A DNA stretch of 64,000 nt from Elioraea sp. Its GTDB lineage: Bacteria > Pseudomonadota > Alphaproteobacteria > Acetobacterales > Acetobacteraceae. Of this stretch, positions 26,927-36,066 are shown piece after piece (position 1 is the stretch's first letter; each line of letters opens with the position of its first letter). The stretch lies in contig NZ_JALHPR010000018.1 of the NCBI RefSeq assembly GCF_022842375.1, positions 26,139 to 90,138 on the forward strand. The letters run 5' to 3'. A program made the translations under genes and the position numbers. Under the pieces are notes generated by a model, which saw only the letters and a list, made by a program, of their open reading frames with translations, was not told the DNA's origin and did no database searches.

Positions 26927-26931
26927 GCGCA

Positions 26932-28398
26932 TCAGGCGGGCGCGCCGCGTGCCGCGGGCGACACGTTCCGCCAGACGAACAGTACAAGCTCCTTCAGTCG
27001 CGACCAGGCGAGCAGCGCGAGCACCAGCGCCGCAACGGCACCGGACGCAGCGCCGAGTGCGGCGAGCGTGAGCACCGGGTGCATCGGCGGCAGAAACGGT
27101 GCCACCAGCCAGTGGCCGCCAGCGAAGCCGGAGGCCGATGCCGCGGCCGGTGCGATGAGCTGCATGAGCGGCGACGTGGTGCGTTGGTCAGCCGCGCGGC
27201 CGAGCAGCCAGGCGTTGGCGATCAGCTGCACCGCCGCGCGCCCGATCGAGGCCCAGACATAGGCGAACACGCCGAACGGCGAGGCGGCGAGCGCGACGGC
27301 GACCGTGATCACCACCTCGAACAGCTTCAGCCTGAACACATCACCCGTCCGCCCGATGCCGACGAGGGCGGGCCACGTCACGGTCGAGACGACGACGAGC
27401 GGTGCCGCGAGCGACAGGATCTGGAACAGCGAGGCGGAGACGTCCCATCCCGGGCCGAAGGCGAGGCGCGTCAGCGGCCCCGCGACGACGGCGGCAACAG
27501 CGAACATCGGCAGCACCGGCAGGGCCAGCGCATCGATCACCCGCCGCAGCATGTCGCGCAGACGCTCGCGGTTGTCCGACATGGCCGAGAAGACCGGAAT
27601 GAACACGCGCATCACGGGCGAGATGACGAGCTGCACCATGAGCTCGCTCAGGCGCTGCGCGATCCTGAGCTGGCCCACCGCCTCGACACCGAGGTTGCGG
27701 CCGATCGCCGTCATCGTCACCACGCCAGGCAGCGCGATCAGCGCCTGCGATCCCATCAGCGGCAGCGCGAACCGCACCGCCTCGCGGAACTCAGAATGGT
27801 CGAACGCAAGGATCGGCCAGTAGCGCGTCACCACCATCGTGCCGAGCGCGTAGAAGCCGACGCCCGCGACACGCTGGAGCGCAAGCGCCCAAAGACCGTA
27901 GCCGGTGAAAGCGAGCGTGAGTGCGACGGCCCCGCCGACCAGCGTCGACAGCACCGACAGCAGCGTGATCGGGCGGTAGCGCATCTCGCGCGCGAGCAGC
28001 CCGGCCGGAACCGTCACGAAGACGTTCAGCATCAGGCTGGCCGACAGGATGAGCAGCAGCGGCTGAAGCAACGGTTCCTCAAGGAACCAGGCAAGCAGCG
28101 GCCCGAGTGCGGCGAGCAGCAGCATCACCGGCAGCGAGATCAGCGCATGCGTCCAGAACAGCGTCGCGGTCACGCGCGGGTCGAGCGACCGTCGCTGCAT
28201 CACACGCTCGCCGAGCCCTGACGTCGCGACCGCGTTGGCGAGATCGACGAACTGCGCGCAGAGCGCGACCAGCCCGACCTCGCGCGCCTCGACGTAACGC
28301 ACGACCAAGGCGAACACGAGGAAGCCGATGATGCGGTCGCCGAACGCGGCGCCGATCGACAGCAGCGTGCCCTCGGTCGCCTTCCGGCCGAGGCTCAC
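26932..28398 (-). CDS. Wzx-type oligosaccharide flippase, copy A
   Basis: 488 residues with about 12-14 membrane helices spread over the whole length; polysaccharide transporter (PST/MOP) family, which flips lipid-linked sugar units to the periplasmic side. The conserved start is GRKATEGTLLSIGAAFGDRI, like GRAAVGGVAWNLAGQILDRV in copy B at 32380-33897. The start is taken as GTG 28396-28398 because no ATG fits and the frame further up only shadows the pyruvyl transferase. It overlaps that gene by less than zero: the stop of the pyruvyl transferase is at 28415, 16 nt earlier, so the genes are close-packed. Confidence 0.9.
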   Translation of the reverse strand: MSLGRKATEGTLLSIGAAFGDRIIGFLVFALVVRYVEAREVGLVALCAQFVDLANAVATSGLGERVMQRRSLDPRVTATLFWTHALISLPVMLLLAALGPLLAWFLEEPLLQPLLLILSASLMLNVFVTVPAGLLAREMRYRPITLLSVLSTLVGGAVALTLAFTGYGLWALALQRVAGVGFYALGTMVVTRYWPILAFDHSEFREAVRFALPLMGSQALIALPGVVTMTAIGRNLGVEAVGQLRIAQRLSELMVQLVISPVMRVFIPVFSAMSDNRERLRDMLRRVIDALALPVLPMFAVAAVVAGPLTRLAFGPGWDVSASLFQILSLAAPLVVVSTVTWPALVGIGRTGDVFRLKLFEVVITVAVALAASPFGVFAYVWASIGRAAVQLIANAWLLGRAADQRTTSPLMQLIAPAAASASGFAGGHWLVAPFLPPMHPVLTLAALGAASGAVAALVLALLAWSRLKELVLFVWRNVSPAARGAPA

Positions 28399-28414
28399 GA
28401 TGCGGCGCCGCGCG

Positions 28415-29344
28415 TCACCGGAACTGCGCCTTCCACGCGGCGATCTCCGCCTCCGGCAGGCGAAGCACGGTGGGCGCCGGCGTCTCGATCCACCTACGGA
28501 TGCCCGCAGGATCGTCGAGCCGCGCCGAGGGCAGCCCGGTATGGGCAGCGATGTCGCGCGCGCGGTTGTCGACCTGGAGGATGAGCGAGCGCTTGCCCGT
28601 CTGCAGCGCGCGGATGCCGCCATGCAGGCGGGAGCCGATGTAGTCGACCTCGTTCTCGGCAAGGAAGCGCGTGAATGCCGCCGTGGTTGCGCGGATACGC
28701 GGCAGGTGGCCGAAGCCGATGCGCTCGAGATGGGGGATGTCGTCCTCCATCTGCGGATAGAACCACACCTTCCGATAGCTTTCCGTGACAAGGCGAAGGA
28801 ACGCCGCATCCTCTGCCGGCCGGTTGCGATAGGCCGTGACGGTGACGACCGCCTCGGGCGCGCGGGTGACGGGGATGCGCGCGGTGGCGGCGGCGTCCAG
28901 CGCCCAGAGCGTTGGGCAGGATGCGTTCACCACCCTGAGGCCGAGCGTCGCGAGATTGTCCACCGCCGGCTTGTCACGCACCGCATGCAGCGCAGTGCGG
29001 TGGAACGCGCGGCGCATGATCTTCGTGTTCTCGCGGTTCAATTGCGTGACGTCGTTCTGCCACCCCGCCCCGAAGATCACGAGGTTGTCGATGAACATGG
29101 AGTCGGCGAGTGTCAGCCGCCACTGCGCCCAATCGGGCGGCAGCAGGTTCGAGCCGGCGACGAAGGTCATGTCGGCCGCACGCAGCACCTTGTGGCTGCG
29201 GTCGCTCAGCGCCTCGTGGCTGGCGATGCGGTGGATGAAGGCGGCTGGGAACAGGTCGAGCAGCGCCGCCTCGACAGCTTGGTAGATCACCTCGTCGCCG
29301 AGGTTGTCGGTCGCGAGCGAGGGATCGATGACCGCAAGCCGCAT
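28415..29344 (-). CDS. Polysaccharide pyruvyl transferase family protein, copy A
   Basis: 309 residues. N-terminal DNLGDEVIYQAVEAALLDLF (about 12-31) is the family signature, followed by a GT-B-like fold with FVAGSNLLPPDW and VDYIGSRLHGGIRALQTGKR (about 235), the usual C-terminal ligand-binding block. These enzymes add pyruvate ketals from PEP to sugars, giving the polymer acid charge. The start ATG overlaps the stop of the preceding GT32 gene as TGATG. The copy at 33887-34933 is from a different subgroup, so the two probably act on different sugars. Confidence 0.88.
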   Translation of the reverse strand: MRLAVIDPSLATDNLGDEVIYQAVEAALLDLFPAAFIHRIASHEALSDRSHKVLRAADMTFVAGSNLLPPDWAQWRLTLADSMFIDNLVIFGAGWQNDVTQLNRENTKIMRRAFHRTALHAVRDKPAVDNLATLGLRVVNASCPTLWALDAAATARIPVTRAPEAVVTVTAYRNRPAEDAAFLRLVTESYRKVWFYPQMEDDIPHLERIGFGHLPRIRATTAAFTRFLAENEVDYIGSRLHGGIRALQTGKRSLILQVDNRARDIAAHTGLPSARLDDPAGIRRWIETPAPTVLRLPEAEIAAWKAQFR

Positions 29345-30123
29345 CAGCCGCCTCCCGCCGCGGCGCGCCGCGCAAGGCTGAACCTGGCGCGCTGGAGCAG
29401 CATGCCGAGGCGCGGCAGCCGATTGGCGAAGCGCAGCCGCCACAGGTCGGCCGATGTCAGGGCGCGCGGCTGCTTCTCTTTCCAGCTCGCCTCCCAGTGA
29501 TGCACCGCGTAGGTCTCCGGCGTGATGCAGGAAGGGTCATAGGTGCCGTCCCACGGGTAGGGATAGAACCAAGGGGTCGGGAACAGGGTCAGCTCGGGAT
29601 GGCGCTGCAAGGTGTCGCACATCGGCGCCGCGGCGAGTTTCTCGAACAGCACCATGTAGGTGATCAGCCCTGGCCCCGTGAAAGAGTGGTAGTTCCATGT
29701 CGGCACCATTGCGTTCTCGAGATAATCGAGGATGAGGGAGATCAGCCTGTGGCCCGGCGGCGCGCCGATCACCGCGCCGTTCACCCAGTCGAGGCTGATC
29801 TCCTTCGTCTGGATGCCGAGGAATGCAGGCTCTGCCAGCAGCGGGTCCAGCGGCTTGACCAGCTCGATGTCGGTGTCGAGATAGACGCCGCCATGGCGCA
29901 GCAGCGCCTGCATGCGCACGATGTCCGACACCACGTTGAACTTCCGCGCCACATAGGCCTTGCACAGCAGTGTGGAGGAGAAGTCGATCGTGCTGTCGTT
30001 CCACGCCATGAACGTCCAGTCCGGGTGCAGCGCCTTCCAGCCCGCGACGAAGCGCGCATGCGCCGGCGGGATCGGCCGCGGGCCGCACCAGACATAGTGG
30101 ATGATCTTCGGGATCGTCATCAT
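29344..30123 (-). CDS. Family 32 (Och1-like) glycosyltransferase, copy A
   Basis: 259 residues. N-terminal IPKIIHYVWCGPRPIPPAH and the GT32 DXD block GGVYLDTDIELV (about residue 82) with FNVVSDIVRMQALLRHGG just before it. These enzymes use a nucleotide sugar to extend capsule or exopolysaccharide glycans. Two start codons stand in tandem (30123 and 30120); the first overlaps the GT2 stop by 4 nt. Part of the leftward block GT2, GT32, pyruvyl transferase, flippase. Confidence 0.9.
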   Translation of the reverse strand: MMTIPKIIHYVWCGPRPIPPAHARFVAGWKALHPDWTFMAWNDSTIDFSSTLLCKAYVARKFNVVSDIVRMQALLRHGGVYLDTDIELVKPLDPLLAEPAFLGIQTKEISLDWVNGAVIGAPPGHRLISLILDYLENAMVPTWNYHSFTGPGLITYMVLFEKLAAAPMCDTLQRHPELTLFPTPWFYPYPWDGTYDPSCITPETYAVHHWEASWKEKQPRALTSADLWRLRFANRLPRLGMLLQRARFSLARRAAAGGG

Positions 30124-31118
30124 CGCGCCGTCTCCGCGGGAAGGAGGCCGAGTGCGGCCGGCGCGGCACGCACGTAGCCCCAGGAATACGCAAGGCCGCA
30201 GCGGCGGCCGATGAAGCGCGGCGTCGTTCCGGGAACGAGCGCGAGCGGGCTGTGCGTCAACGCCTTCCACGCATGTGGCAGGACGACGCGCAACACGGTG
30301 CCGCGCCCGGAGAACGCACGGTCCATCAGCGCATCGGTCGCCCCCTGCCCGCTCATCCGCCGGAGCAGCCAGGCCGGCTGCATGCGCGGCGCCTGGATCG
30401 TGTGCGCGGCACGCATCCTGTCATCGTACCAGACGACGTGGCCACGCTCCTCCAGCAGCCGCGCGGCGTAGGCCTCCTCGCCCGACAGGAGGCTCGTTCC
30501 CTTGCGGGAGGGCCAATCCGGGAAGCCGCCCGCGGCGACGAGGGGGGCCACGGCGAAGGCGAGGTTCGCCGCGATCGCCCAGACCGGGCCAGGAAGGGGG
30601 TCATATCCGATGCGCCCGCGCCCCGCCACCGGCTGAATGGAAAGCATGCCCATCATCGAGGGCGGCCACCAGGCGGGCAGCGGAACCTCGTACTCGGGGT
30701 CGATCCGCCCGGCGATCGCGGCGGTGCCCGGGGGCGCATCGCGGTACGCGGCGGCGAAGCCGGCGAGCCAGCCTGGTTCCGGAACCGCATCATCGTCGAG
30801 GAAGGCGATCCAGTCCTTCCGCGCCTCTGCGAGGGCAGTATTGCGCGCGTGGCTGATGCCCTCCGTCGCGCAGGTGACGCAGCGGGCATCGGGAAACGGC
30901 GCGATGAGCTCGTTGAGCCGCGCAGCGGAGGCGCCGGTGACGTCGTTGTCGACCACGACGAGGCGCCAGGGCGGGCTTTCCGGCAGTTGTGCGGCAAGCG
31001 CATCAAGGCAGCGGGCGACGTAGTGGAGCCGCGCGCGCGTGCAGACCGCGACCGTGACGGACGGATCCGCACCACCGGTCGTCCCGTTGCCGGCGCGGCT
31101 CGTTCCTTGGTCGGTCAT
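30120..31118 (-). CDS. Family 2 glycosyltransferase, close paralogue A
   Basis: 332 residues, GT-A fold: VTVAVCTRARLHYVARCLDA near residue 21, VVVDNDVTGASAARLNELI near 53, AFLDDDAVPEPGW near 107 and SLLSGEEAYAARLLEERG near 213. It is very similar over its full length to the gene at 34980-35966; the last 60 residues (GTTPRFIGRRCGLAYSWGYV) are almost the same. The start ATG has AGAGGA 4 nt upstream, and that upstream sequence is also shared with the paralogue. First gene of the leftward block A. Confidence 0.92.
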   Translation of the reverse strand: MTDQGTSRAGNGTTGGADPSVTVAVCTRARLHYVARCLDALAAQLPESPPWRLVVVDNDVTGASAARLNELIAPFPDARCVTCATEGISHARNTALAEARKDWIAFLDDDAVPEPGWLAGFAAAYRDAPPGTAAIAGRIDPEYEVPLPAWWPPSMMGMLSIQPVAGRGRIGYDPLPGPVWAIAANLAFAVAPLVAAGGFPDWPSRKGTSLLSGEEAYAARLLEERGHVVWYDDRMRAAHTIQAPRMQPAWLLRRMSGQGATDALMDRAFSGRGTVLRVVLPHAWKALTHSPLALVPGTTPRFIGRRCGLAYSWGYVRAAPAALGLLPAETAR

Positions 31119-31186
31119 CGGTCCTCTGTCACGCGCTCTCTCACCACGGCCTCTGGGCGCTCCACCTTCGATCGCACGGGGAGCGT

Positions 31187-31238
31187 GGACCGGCGTTGGA
31201 ACTCTTCGCGCCGGACCGGCGCTGGAACTCTTCGCGCA
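31187..31238. repeat. Tandem duplication of a 26-bp unit
   Basis: 31187-31212 and 31213-31238 differ at only two positions; the unit begins GGACCGGCG and ends TTCGCGC plus one base. It lies in the space upstream of the GT32 remnant. The equivalent space at 35967-36121 has a single related copy that carries the better sigma-54-like element. Confidence 0.85.
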
Positions 31239-31277
31239 AGTTCGTTATGGGAGAAACTCGGTGAAGGAAGGGTTCGG

Positions 31278-31342
31278 ATGACCCCGCGCGTCCTATACTG
31301 TTTTTCTGGGCTGACGCCAGATGTCGGCGGAAGGCCTTGCTT
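31278..31342 (+). pseudogene. Truncated start of a family 32 glycosyltransferase gene
   Basis: The ribosome site and first about 22 codons match the intact GT32 gene at 36122 (MTPRVLYCFSGLTPDVGGRP here, MIPRVLYYVFGLTPDFGGKP there), including the shared upstream GGTGAAGGAAGGGTTCGG. Similarity stops near 31342 and the frame then ends without the catalytic DXD domain. It is a gene remnant next to a breakpoint. Confidence 0.8.
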
Positions 31343-31343
31343 C

Positions 31344-31441
31344 CCGGCAGCGTCGCGCTCCCTGGCGCGACCATGGCCTTCGTTGTGCAGCGCCTGATCG
31401 CCGCGGGGCACCGCGTGCGCTACCTCGGGGCAGGACGGTGA
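31344..31441 (+). pseudogene. Scrap of a family 2 glycosyltransferase gene
   Basis: In a different frame from the GT32 remnant, the DNA encodes MAFVVQRLIAAGHRVRYLGA before a TGA at 31439-31441. This matches the late segment of GT2 enzymes (compare EEAFVIRRLIAAGRAVIYDG in the gene at 25798-26745). The rest of the gene is absent. It joins the GT32 remnant directly, marking a recombination junction near 31343. Confidence 0.55.
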
Positions 31442-31446
31442 GCGGC

Positions 31447-32370
31447 ATGGCGGAACGGATCTCGATGCTGGTCTGCACGCGCAACCGCGCCGACGCGCTC
31501 GCGACGATGCTCGCACGCCTGCCGGTGGCGCTGCTCGTGCGCGAGGGGGCCGAGCTCGTCATCGTCGACAACGGCTCGAGCGATGCGACACCTGCCGTGC
31601 TCGCCGCCTTCGCCGCGGGGCCCGGCGCGCCGCTCGCCCCCGTCCTGGTGCGCGAAGACCGAAAGGGGCTTTCCAATGCGCGCAACGCGGCGATTCGAGC
31701 CGCGCACGGCACGCTGTTCTGCTTCATCGATGACGATTGCTATCTCGGCGAGGGGTATTTCGATGTCGCGCGGCGCATTTTTGCCGACCCTGGCGTCGGC
31801 TATGCCGGGGGACGGATCATCGCGCATGATCCGCGCGGCCGCGGGGTGGGCGAGATGCTGCACGACACGGTGCACTTGCAGCCGCCGCGCTCGCCGGTCT
31901 GGCTCGGCATGTTCCAGGGCGCGAGCTTCATCGTGCGCCGACGCGTGTTCGAGACGATCGGGCTGTTCGACCCTGCCCTCGGCGCGGGCGCACCGTTCCG
32001 CTGCGAGGACATCGAATTCGCCGCCCGCGCCTCCTTCGAGGGCTTCGCCGGCCGCCACGACCCCGACCTGATCGTCTATCACGACCATGGGCGCCATGAG
32101 CCGGGCGCGATCGAGGAGATCACGCGGGAGAACGCTCTCGGCTCCGGCTCCTATTATGCGCTCTGCATGCTGCGCGAGGCGCGGCGCGGCTCACTGGCCA
32201 CGCTGCGGATGTGGTATCGCGAGGCACGCGAAGCGGGCGAGCGACGGGCGCTGCGCTGGCAGATCCGCGGGGCGCTGGCCTTCGTCGCGGCCGCTGCATC
32301 TGGCAGGCTCAAGCCGTACCGCGCCGGAACGCGCTGGAACGAGAAGCTTCCGCCGCTGCCGGGCACCTGA
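31447..32370 (+). CDS. Family 2 glycosyltransferase
   Basis: 307 residues, GT-A fold: ISMLVCTRNRADALATML near residue 5, VIVDNGSSDATPAVL near 40, CFIDDDCYLGEGYFDVARRI near 94, GASFIVRRRVFETIGLFDPA near 159 and RCEDIEFAARASFEGFAG near 185. ATG 31447 is preceded by GGTGAG 6 nt upstream; the open frame extends further up but overlaps the gene remnants. It is a single rightward gene between two leftward blocks and ends 9 nt from the end of flippase B. Confidence 0.9.
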   Translation: MAERISMLVCTRNRADALATMLARLPVALLVREGAELVIVDNGSSDATPAVLAAFAAGPGAPLAPVLVREDRKGLSNARNAAIRAAHGTLFCFIDDDCYLGEGYFDVARRIFADPGVGYAGGRIIAHDPRGRGVGEMLHDTVHLQPPRSPVWLGMFQGASFIVRRRVFETIGLFDPALGAGAPFRCEDIEFAARASFEGFAGRHDPDLIVYHDHGRHEPGAIEEITRENALGSGSYYALCMLREARRGSLATLRMWYREAREAGERRALRWQIRGALAFVAAAASGRLKPYRAGTRWNEKLPPLPGT

Positions 32371-32379
32371 TCGGCCGCC

Positions 32380-33897
32380 TCACGGGGCGGCGGTTGCGCT
32401 ACCGCGATCGCGGCGCAGCATGCCGAGCAGCATCCTCAGCACCTCTCGCATGCGCCGGAACGCAAGCACGCCCTGCACCGCGAGGAACACGAGGCCGCCT
32501 GCGGCGAACGCAAGCAGCACGGCAACGGGAAGCGCGCCGCGCATCGCGCCGAGCAACGGCAGCACGAGGCTGATCACCTGGTCGGCGACGAGCCCGCCCG
32601 CGACCGCGGCGACGACAGGGGCGACGAGGACGGAGAGAAGCTGCGGCGCGCTGACCCCGAAGGCAAGGCGCAGCGCGAAGAACGGCAGCGGTGACAGCAG
32701 GATGCTGCGCCCGATCGCGGTGTAGAGCACCTCGAACAGGCCGAACTGGGCCGCGACCGGAACGGTCGCCAGCATCGCGATCAGACCGATGAGGTTGAAG
32801 GTGAAGACGAGTTGCGTTCGCCCCGCTGCCGTCAGCGCCGGGCTGACGAATGCCCCGAGTGGCATGGTAATGGCCGCCAGCGCCATCAGGGTGAAGACCG
32901 AGCCTGCCCTCGCCCATTCCGCGCCGAACAGCAGCGTCATCACCTCGGGCGCCGTGCCGGCGATGATCGCGTAGCTCGCATAGGTCACGCAGGCGACGAC
33001 CGTGAGGATGTTGAGGAAGGCGCGTCGCGCACGCTCCCTGTCATCCCGGAGGATCGAGAACACCGAGAGGAAGACGCGGGTGATCGGACCGAGCGAGAAC
33101 TGCCACACGACGTCGGCAAGCCTCGCGGCGACACGGTAGTAGGCCACCGCCTCGACCGGCAGGAAGGCACCGATCAGCACCGCCGATGCGTGGGTGTTGA
33201 TAGACTGCGTCAGTGCCGAGGCGAGAAGCGGCGTCGAGAAGCGCAGAACATCGCGGGCGATCACCCGGTCGAACACCGGCTCGGGCCGCCAGCGGGCCCG
33301 CCAGAACACCAGGGCGGCGAACACCACGGTCGCGACCATGCGCTGCACGACCAGCGCCCAGAACGGCTCTCCGGCAACCGCGACCGCGATGCCGGCCGAG
33401 GCGCTGATGAAGGAACAGGCGAGCGAGCAGAGCGAGAGCTCACGGAACCTGAGCTGGCGGGATAGGATCGAGGACGGAACGATCGCCAACGCCTGCGGCA
33501 GAAGCACGATCGCGAGCGCGTGGAGAAGCGGCACGATCCGCTGTTCCCCGAGAATGCCCGCGATCGTTCCCGCACCGAGCGAGAGGCACGCGACGAGGAT
33601 GAGCGTGATGCCCATCTGCACCCAGAACGCGGTGCTCAGTACGCGCCGGTCGGGCGCGTGGTGCTGGATTATACGCTCGCCGACCCCGGCGAAGGCGAGC
33701 ACGGCGACCATGTCGATCGCGCTCGCCGCCAGCATCACCACGCCGGCAAGCTCGACCGTCAGCAGCCTGACGACGACGGCGAAAGCGATGAAGCCGAAAA
33801 CGCGGTCAAGGATCTGGCCGGCGAGGTTCCACGCGACGCCGCCGACGGCGGCGCGCCCGATCCCCCCCTTCGGCGTCCGTGGCGCCTCAGCCTGCAT
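32380..33897 (-). CDS. Wzx-type oligosaccharide flippase, copy B
   Basis: 505 residues with about 12-14 membrane helices; same PST/MOP family as copy A at 26932-28398. Start MQAEAPRTPKGGIGRAAVGG, then AWNLAGQILDRVFGFIAFAV; near 225-265 lie the conserved TPLLASALTQSINTHASAVL and YYRVAARLADVVW blocks. Moves lipid-linked repeat units across the inner membrane. Its start overlaps the pyruvyl transferase stop by 11 nt. Two flippases in one locus suggest two polymers or two repeat-unit forms. Confidence 0.9.
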   Translation of the reverse strand: MQAEAPRTPKGGIGRAAVGGVAWNLAGQILDRVFGFIAFAVVVRLLTVELAGVVMLAASAIDMVAVLAFAGVGERIIQHHAPDRRVLSTAFWVQMGITLILVACLSLGAGTIAGILGEQRIVPLLHALAIVLLPQALAIVPSSILSRQLRFRELSLCSLACSFISASAGIAVAVAGEPFWALVVQRMVATVVFAALVFWRARWRPEPVFDRVIARDVLRFSTPLLASALTQSINTHASAVLIGAFLPVEAVAYYRVAARLADVVWQFSLGPITRVFLSVFSILRDDRERARRAFLNILTVVACVTYASYAIIAGTAPEVMTLLFGAEWARAGSVFTLMALAAITMPLGAFVSPALTAAGRTQLVFTFNLIGLIAMLATVPVAAQFGLFEVLYTAIGRSILLSPLPFFALRLAFGVSAPQLLSVLVAPVVAAVAGGLVADQVISLVLPLLGAMRGALPVAVLLAFAAGGLVFLAVQGVLAFRRMREVLRMLLGMLRRDRGSATAAP

Positions 33898-34933
33898 CGG
33901 CTACGCTGGCGGCGGCCGGCGATCCGACCAGCGATGGCGCCGCGCGGGTGATCGTCGGCACGTCCGGCATCCAGGCATCGACGTAGCGCGAGAGCTTGCC
34001 GTAGCTGTTGTCGACGAAGGACACCGTCCGCCCGAGCAGGCAGGCGAGCAGCATGGCGTGCAGCCGGTCGGTGTGGACCTCGTGATGCGGCGAGAACAGG
34101 CGCACCGCCTTCCTGATCAGGAGGTGCCCGTCGAGGGCCACCGCCGTCGATGGCGCCGGCAGGGGCATGAAGGGCAGCCGCCTGCGCCACCGCTCGAGCC
34201 GCCATTCCTGGCGCCTGAGAAAGACGCGGCGGCGTTCGTCGCGCGCGTCGAGGAAGGTCAGCCAATCGGTCGAGGCAGCATTCTTGCTGGCGATGGTCGA
34301 TTCCCGGTCGCGGCGGAGCAGCCGCAGCGGCTCGGTCCGCGTCGCCGCGCAGGAGGGCTTCAGGCGAGCCCAGAGTGCGTGCGCCATGTCGGGCACGGAG
34401 ATGACGCGGTCGGAAAAATGCGCGCGCGCCAGGTCCTCGCTCGGCTTGTCGCGCACGCAGATCGTGATGTTGCAGTGGGAGCGGAACTCGGCGGCGCTGG
34501 CTGCGAGGTCGGCGCCATCGTTGAACTGGATGCTCTGGGGAAACACGACGATCGCGCGCTCGGGGAATGCGCGGACGATGGTCTCGCGGAAGCGCTGGTA
34601 CCGCGGCCAGATCGTTCCGAAATTGCCCCCGCCATGCAGGGCGATGACCGTCTGCGGCCTGAGGGCCGCACGCAGCTCGTCCTCGCGATACGAATCGACC
34701 GTGCAGCGATAGCGAACCTTCACGCGATTGCGGCGAAGGAAGCGCTCGGTGCCGGCGTGGATCAGCCGGTCGCCGACGTTCTCGTGATCGGGGATGTCGA
34801 GATAGACGATGTCGCGCGCCGCCCCGAGCGCGGGCAGCACCGCGTCAAGCGCCGCGGAGAGCCGTGCCATGGCAGCGCCGAGCGTGGCCAGGCGATCGGC
34901 GGACAAGCCGGCACGCTCACCATGGGCGATCAT
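33887..34933 (-). CDS. Polysaccharide pyruvyl transferase family protein, copy B
   Basis: 348 residues, of the ExoV/EpsO-like subgroup: IVYLDIPDHENVGDRLIHAG near residue 43, ALHGGGNFGTIWPRYQRFRE near 97, VFPQSIQFND near 127 and HHEVHTDRLHAMLLACLLG near 295. Adds pyruvate to sugars in exopolysaccharides. The ATG at 34931-34933 is fixed by AAGGAG 9 nt upstream; the frame reads on further up without support. It lies 46 nt after GT2 paralogue B and overlaps flippase B. Confidence 0.9.
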   Translation of the reverse strand: MIAHGERAGLSADRLATLGAAMARLSAALDAVLPALGAARDIVYLDIPDHENVGDRLIHAGTERFLRRNRVKVRYRCTVDSYREDELRAALRPQTVIALHGGGNFGTIWPRYQRFRETIVRAFPERAIVVFPQSIQFNDGADLAASAAEFRSHCNITICVRDKPSEDLARAHFSDRVISVPDMAHALWARLKPSCAATRTEPLRLLRRDRESTIASKNAASTDWLTFLDARDERRRVFLRRQEWRLERWRRRLPFMPLPAPSTAVALDGHLLIRKAVRLFSPHHEVHTDRLHAMLLACLLGRTVSFVDNSYGKLSRYVDAWMPDVPTITRAAPSLVGSPAAASVADAG

Positions 34934-34979
34934 GCTGAACACTCCTTCACGGTCGGACGACACCACGGCGCCTGGGGTT

Positions 34980-35966
34980 TCAACGGACCGACCCGCGGGA
35001 GTCGAGCGCAAGCGCCGACGGGGTGCCGCGCACATATCCCCAGGAATAGGCAAGGCCACAGCGGCGGCCGATGAAACGGGGCGTCGTACCCGGGACGAGC
35101 GCGAGCGGTGCGTGAACCAGCGCCTTCAGGGCATGCGGCAGCGCACGGCCGACCACCGCCACGCGGCCATCGAAGGCGCGATCGGTCAGCGCATCGGTCG
35201 CCCCCTGGCCGCTGAGGCGCCGCAGCAGCCACGCGGGCGACATCCGGGGCGCTTGTATCGTGTGGCTTGCCCGCATCCTGTCGTCGTACCAGACCGCATG
35301 GCCGCGCGCCTCGAGTTGTCGCGACACATACGCCTCCTCGCCCGACAGCAGCGTATCCCCGACGCGGCCGATCCAAGGCGGGAATCCGCCGATCGCACGC
35401 AGAGGTTCCATTGCGAAGGCGACATTCGCGCCGATGGGCCATACGGGATCGGGGAACGGATCGATGCCGATCAGCCCACGGCCGGCAACGGGCTGGACCG
35501 ACAGGATCCCCATCCATGATTTCCGCCACCATGGCGGCAGCGGCGCCTCGTAGTCGGGATCGATCCGCCCGGTGATCACAGCGGTGTTCGGCGGTGCGGC
35601 CGCGAGAGCGTCGGCAAAGCCCTTGAGCCATGTCTGCTCGGGGACTGAATCGTCATCGAGGAAGGCGATCCACGCTCCCCCGGCCGCCGCGATCGCGGCG
35701 TTTCGCGCATGGCTGAGGCCGGGTTCCGCGCAGGCGACGTAGACCGCGTCGGGAAACGGGGCGATCAGTTCCTTCAGCCGCGCAGCAGACGCGCCGGTGA
35801 CGTCGTTGTCGACCACGAGCAGCCGCCAGGGCGGGCTCGCGGGAACCTGCGCAGCGAGCGCGCGGATGCAGCGTTCGACGTAATGGAGTCGTGCGCGGGT
35901 GCAGATCGCGACCGTCACGGCCACCGAACGCGCGCTGCCGGCGCCGTGCGTCACGTCCTCTGCCAT
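34980..35966 (-). CDS. Family 2 glycosyltransferase, close paralogue B
   Basis: 328 residues, nearly the same layout as the gene at 30120-31118: VTVAICTRARLHYVERCIRA, VVDNDVTGASAARLKELIAP, AFLDDDSVPEQTW, TLLSGEEAYVSRQLEARG and GTTPRFIGRRCGLAYSWGYV. ATG 35964-35966 is chosen because it has the same AGAGGACCG site as paralogue A; an upstream in-frame start adds 28 unsupported residues. First gene of leftward block B. The two copies likely act on related acceptors. Confidence 0.92.
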   Translation of the reverse strand: MAEDVTHGAGSARSVAVTVAICTRARLHYVERCIRALAAQVPASPPWRLLVVDNDVTGASAARLKELIAPFPDAVYVACAEPGLSHARNAAIAAAGGAWIAFLDDDSVPEQTWLKGFADALAAAPPNTAVITGRIDPDYEAPLPPWWRKSWMGILSVQPVAGRGLIGIDPFPDPVWPIGANVAFAMEPLRAIGGFPPWIGRVGDTLLSGEEAYVSRQLEARGHAVWYDDRMRASHTIQAPRMSPAWLLRRLSGQGATDALTDRAFDGRVAVVGRALPHALKALVHAPLALVPGTTPRFIGRRCGLAYSWGYVRGTPSALALDSRGSVR

Positions 35967-36066
35967 CGGTCCTCTGGCATCTGGTCGACTCCAGTGTGGC
36001 CCTCTCGCATCGTCACTCTGCTCGCGACTGCATCCGCTTCCACGCCACAAACCGGTGGTCCGATGC

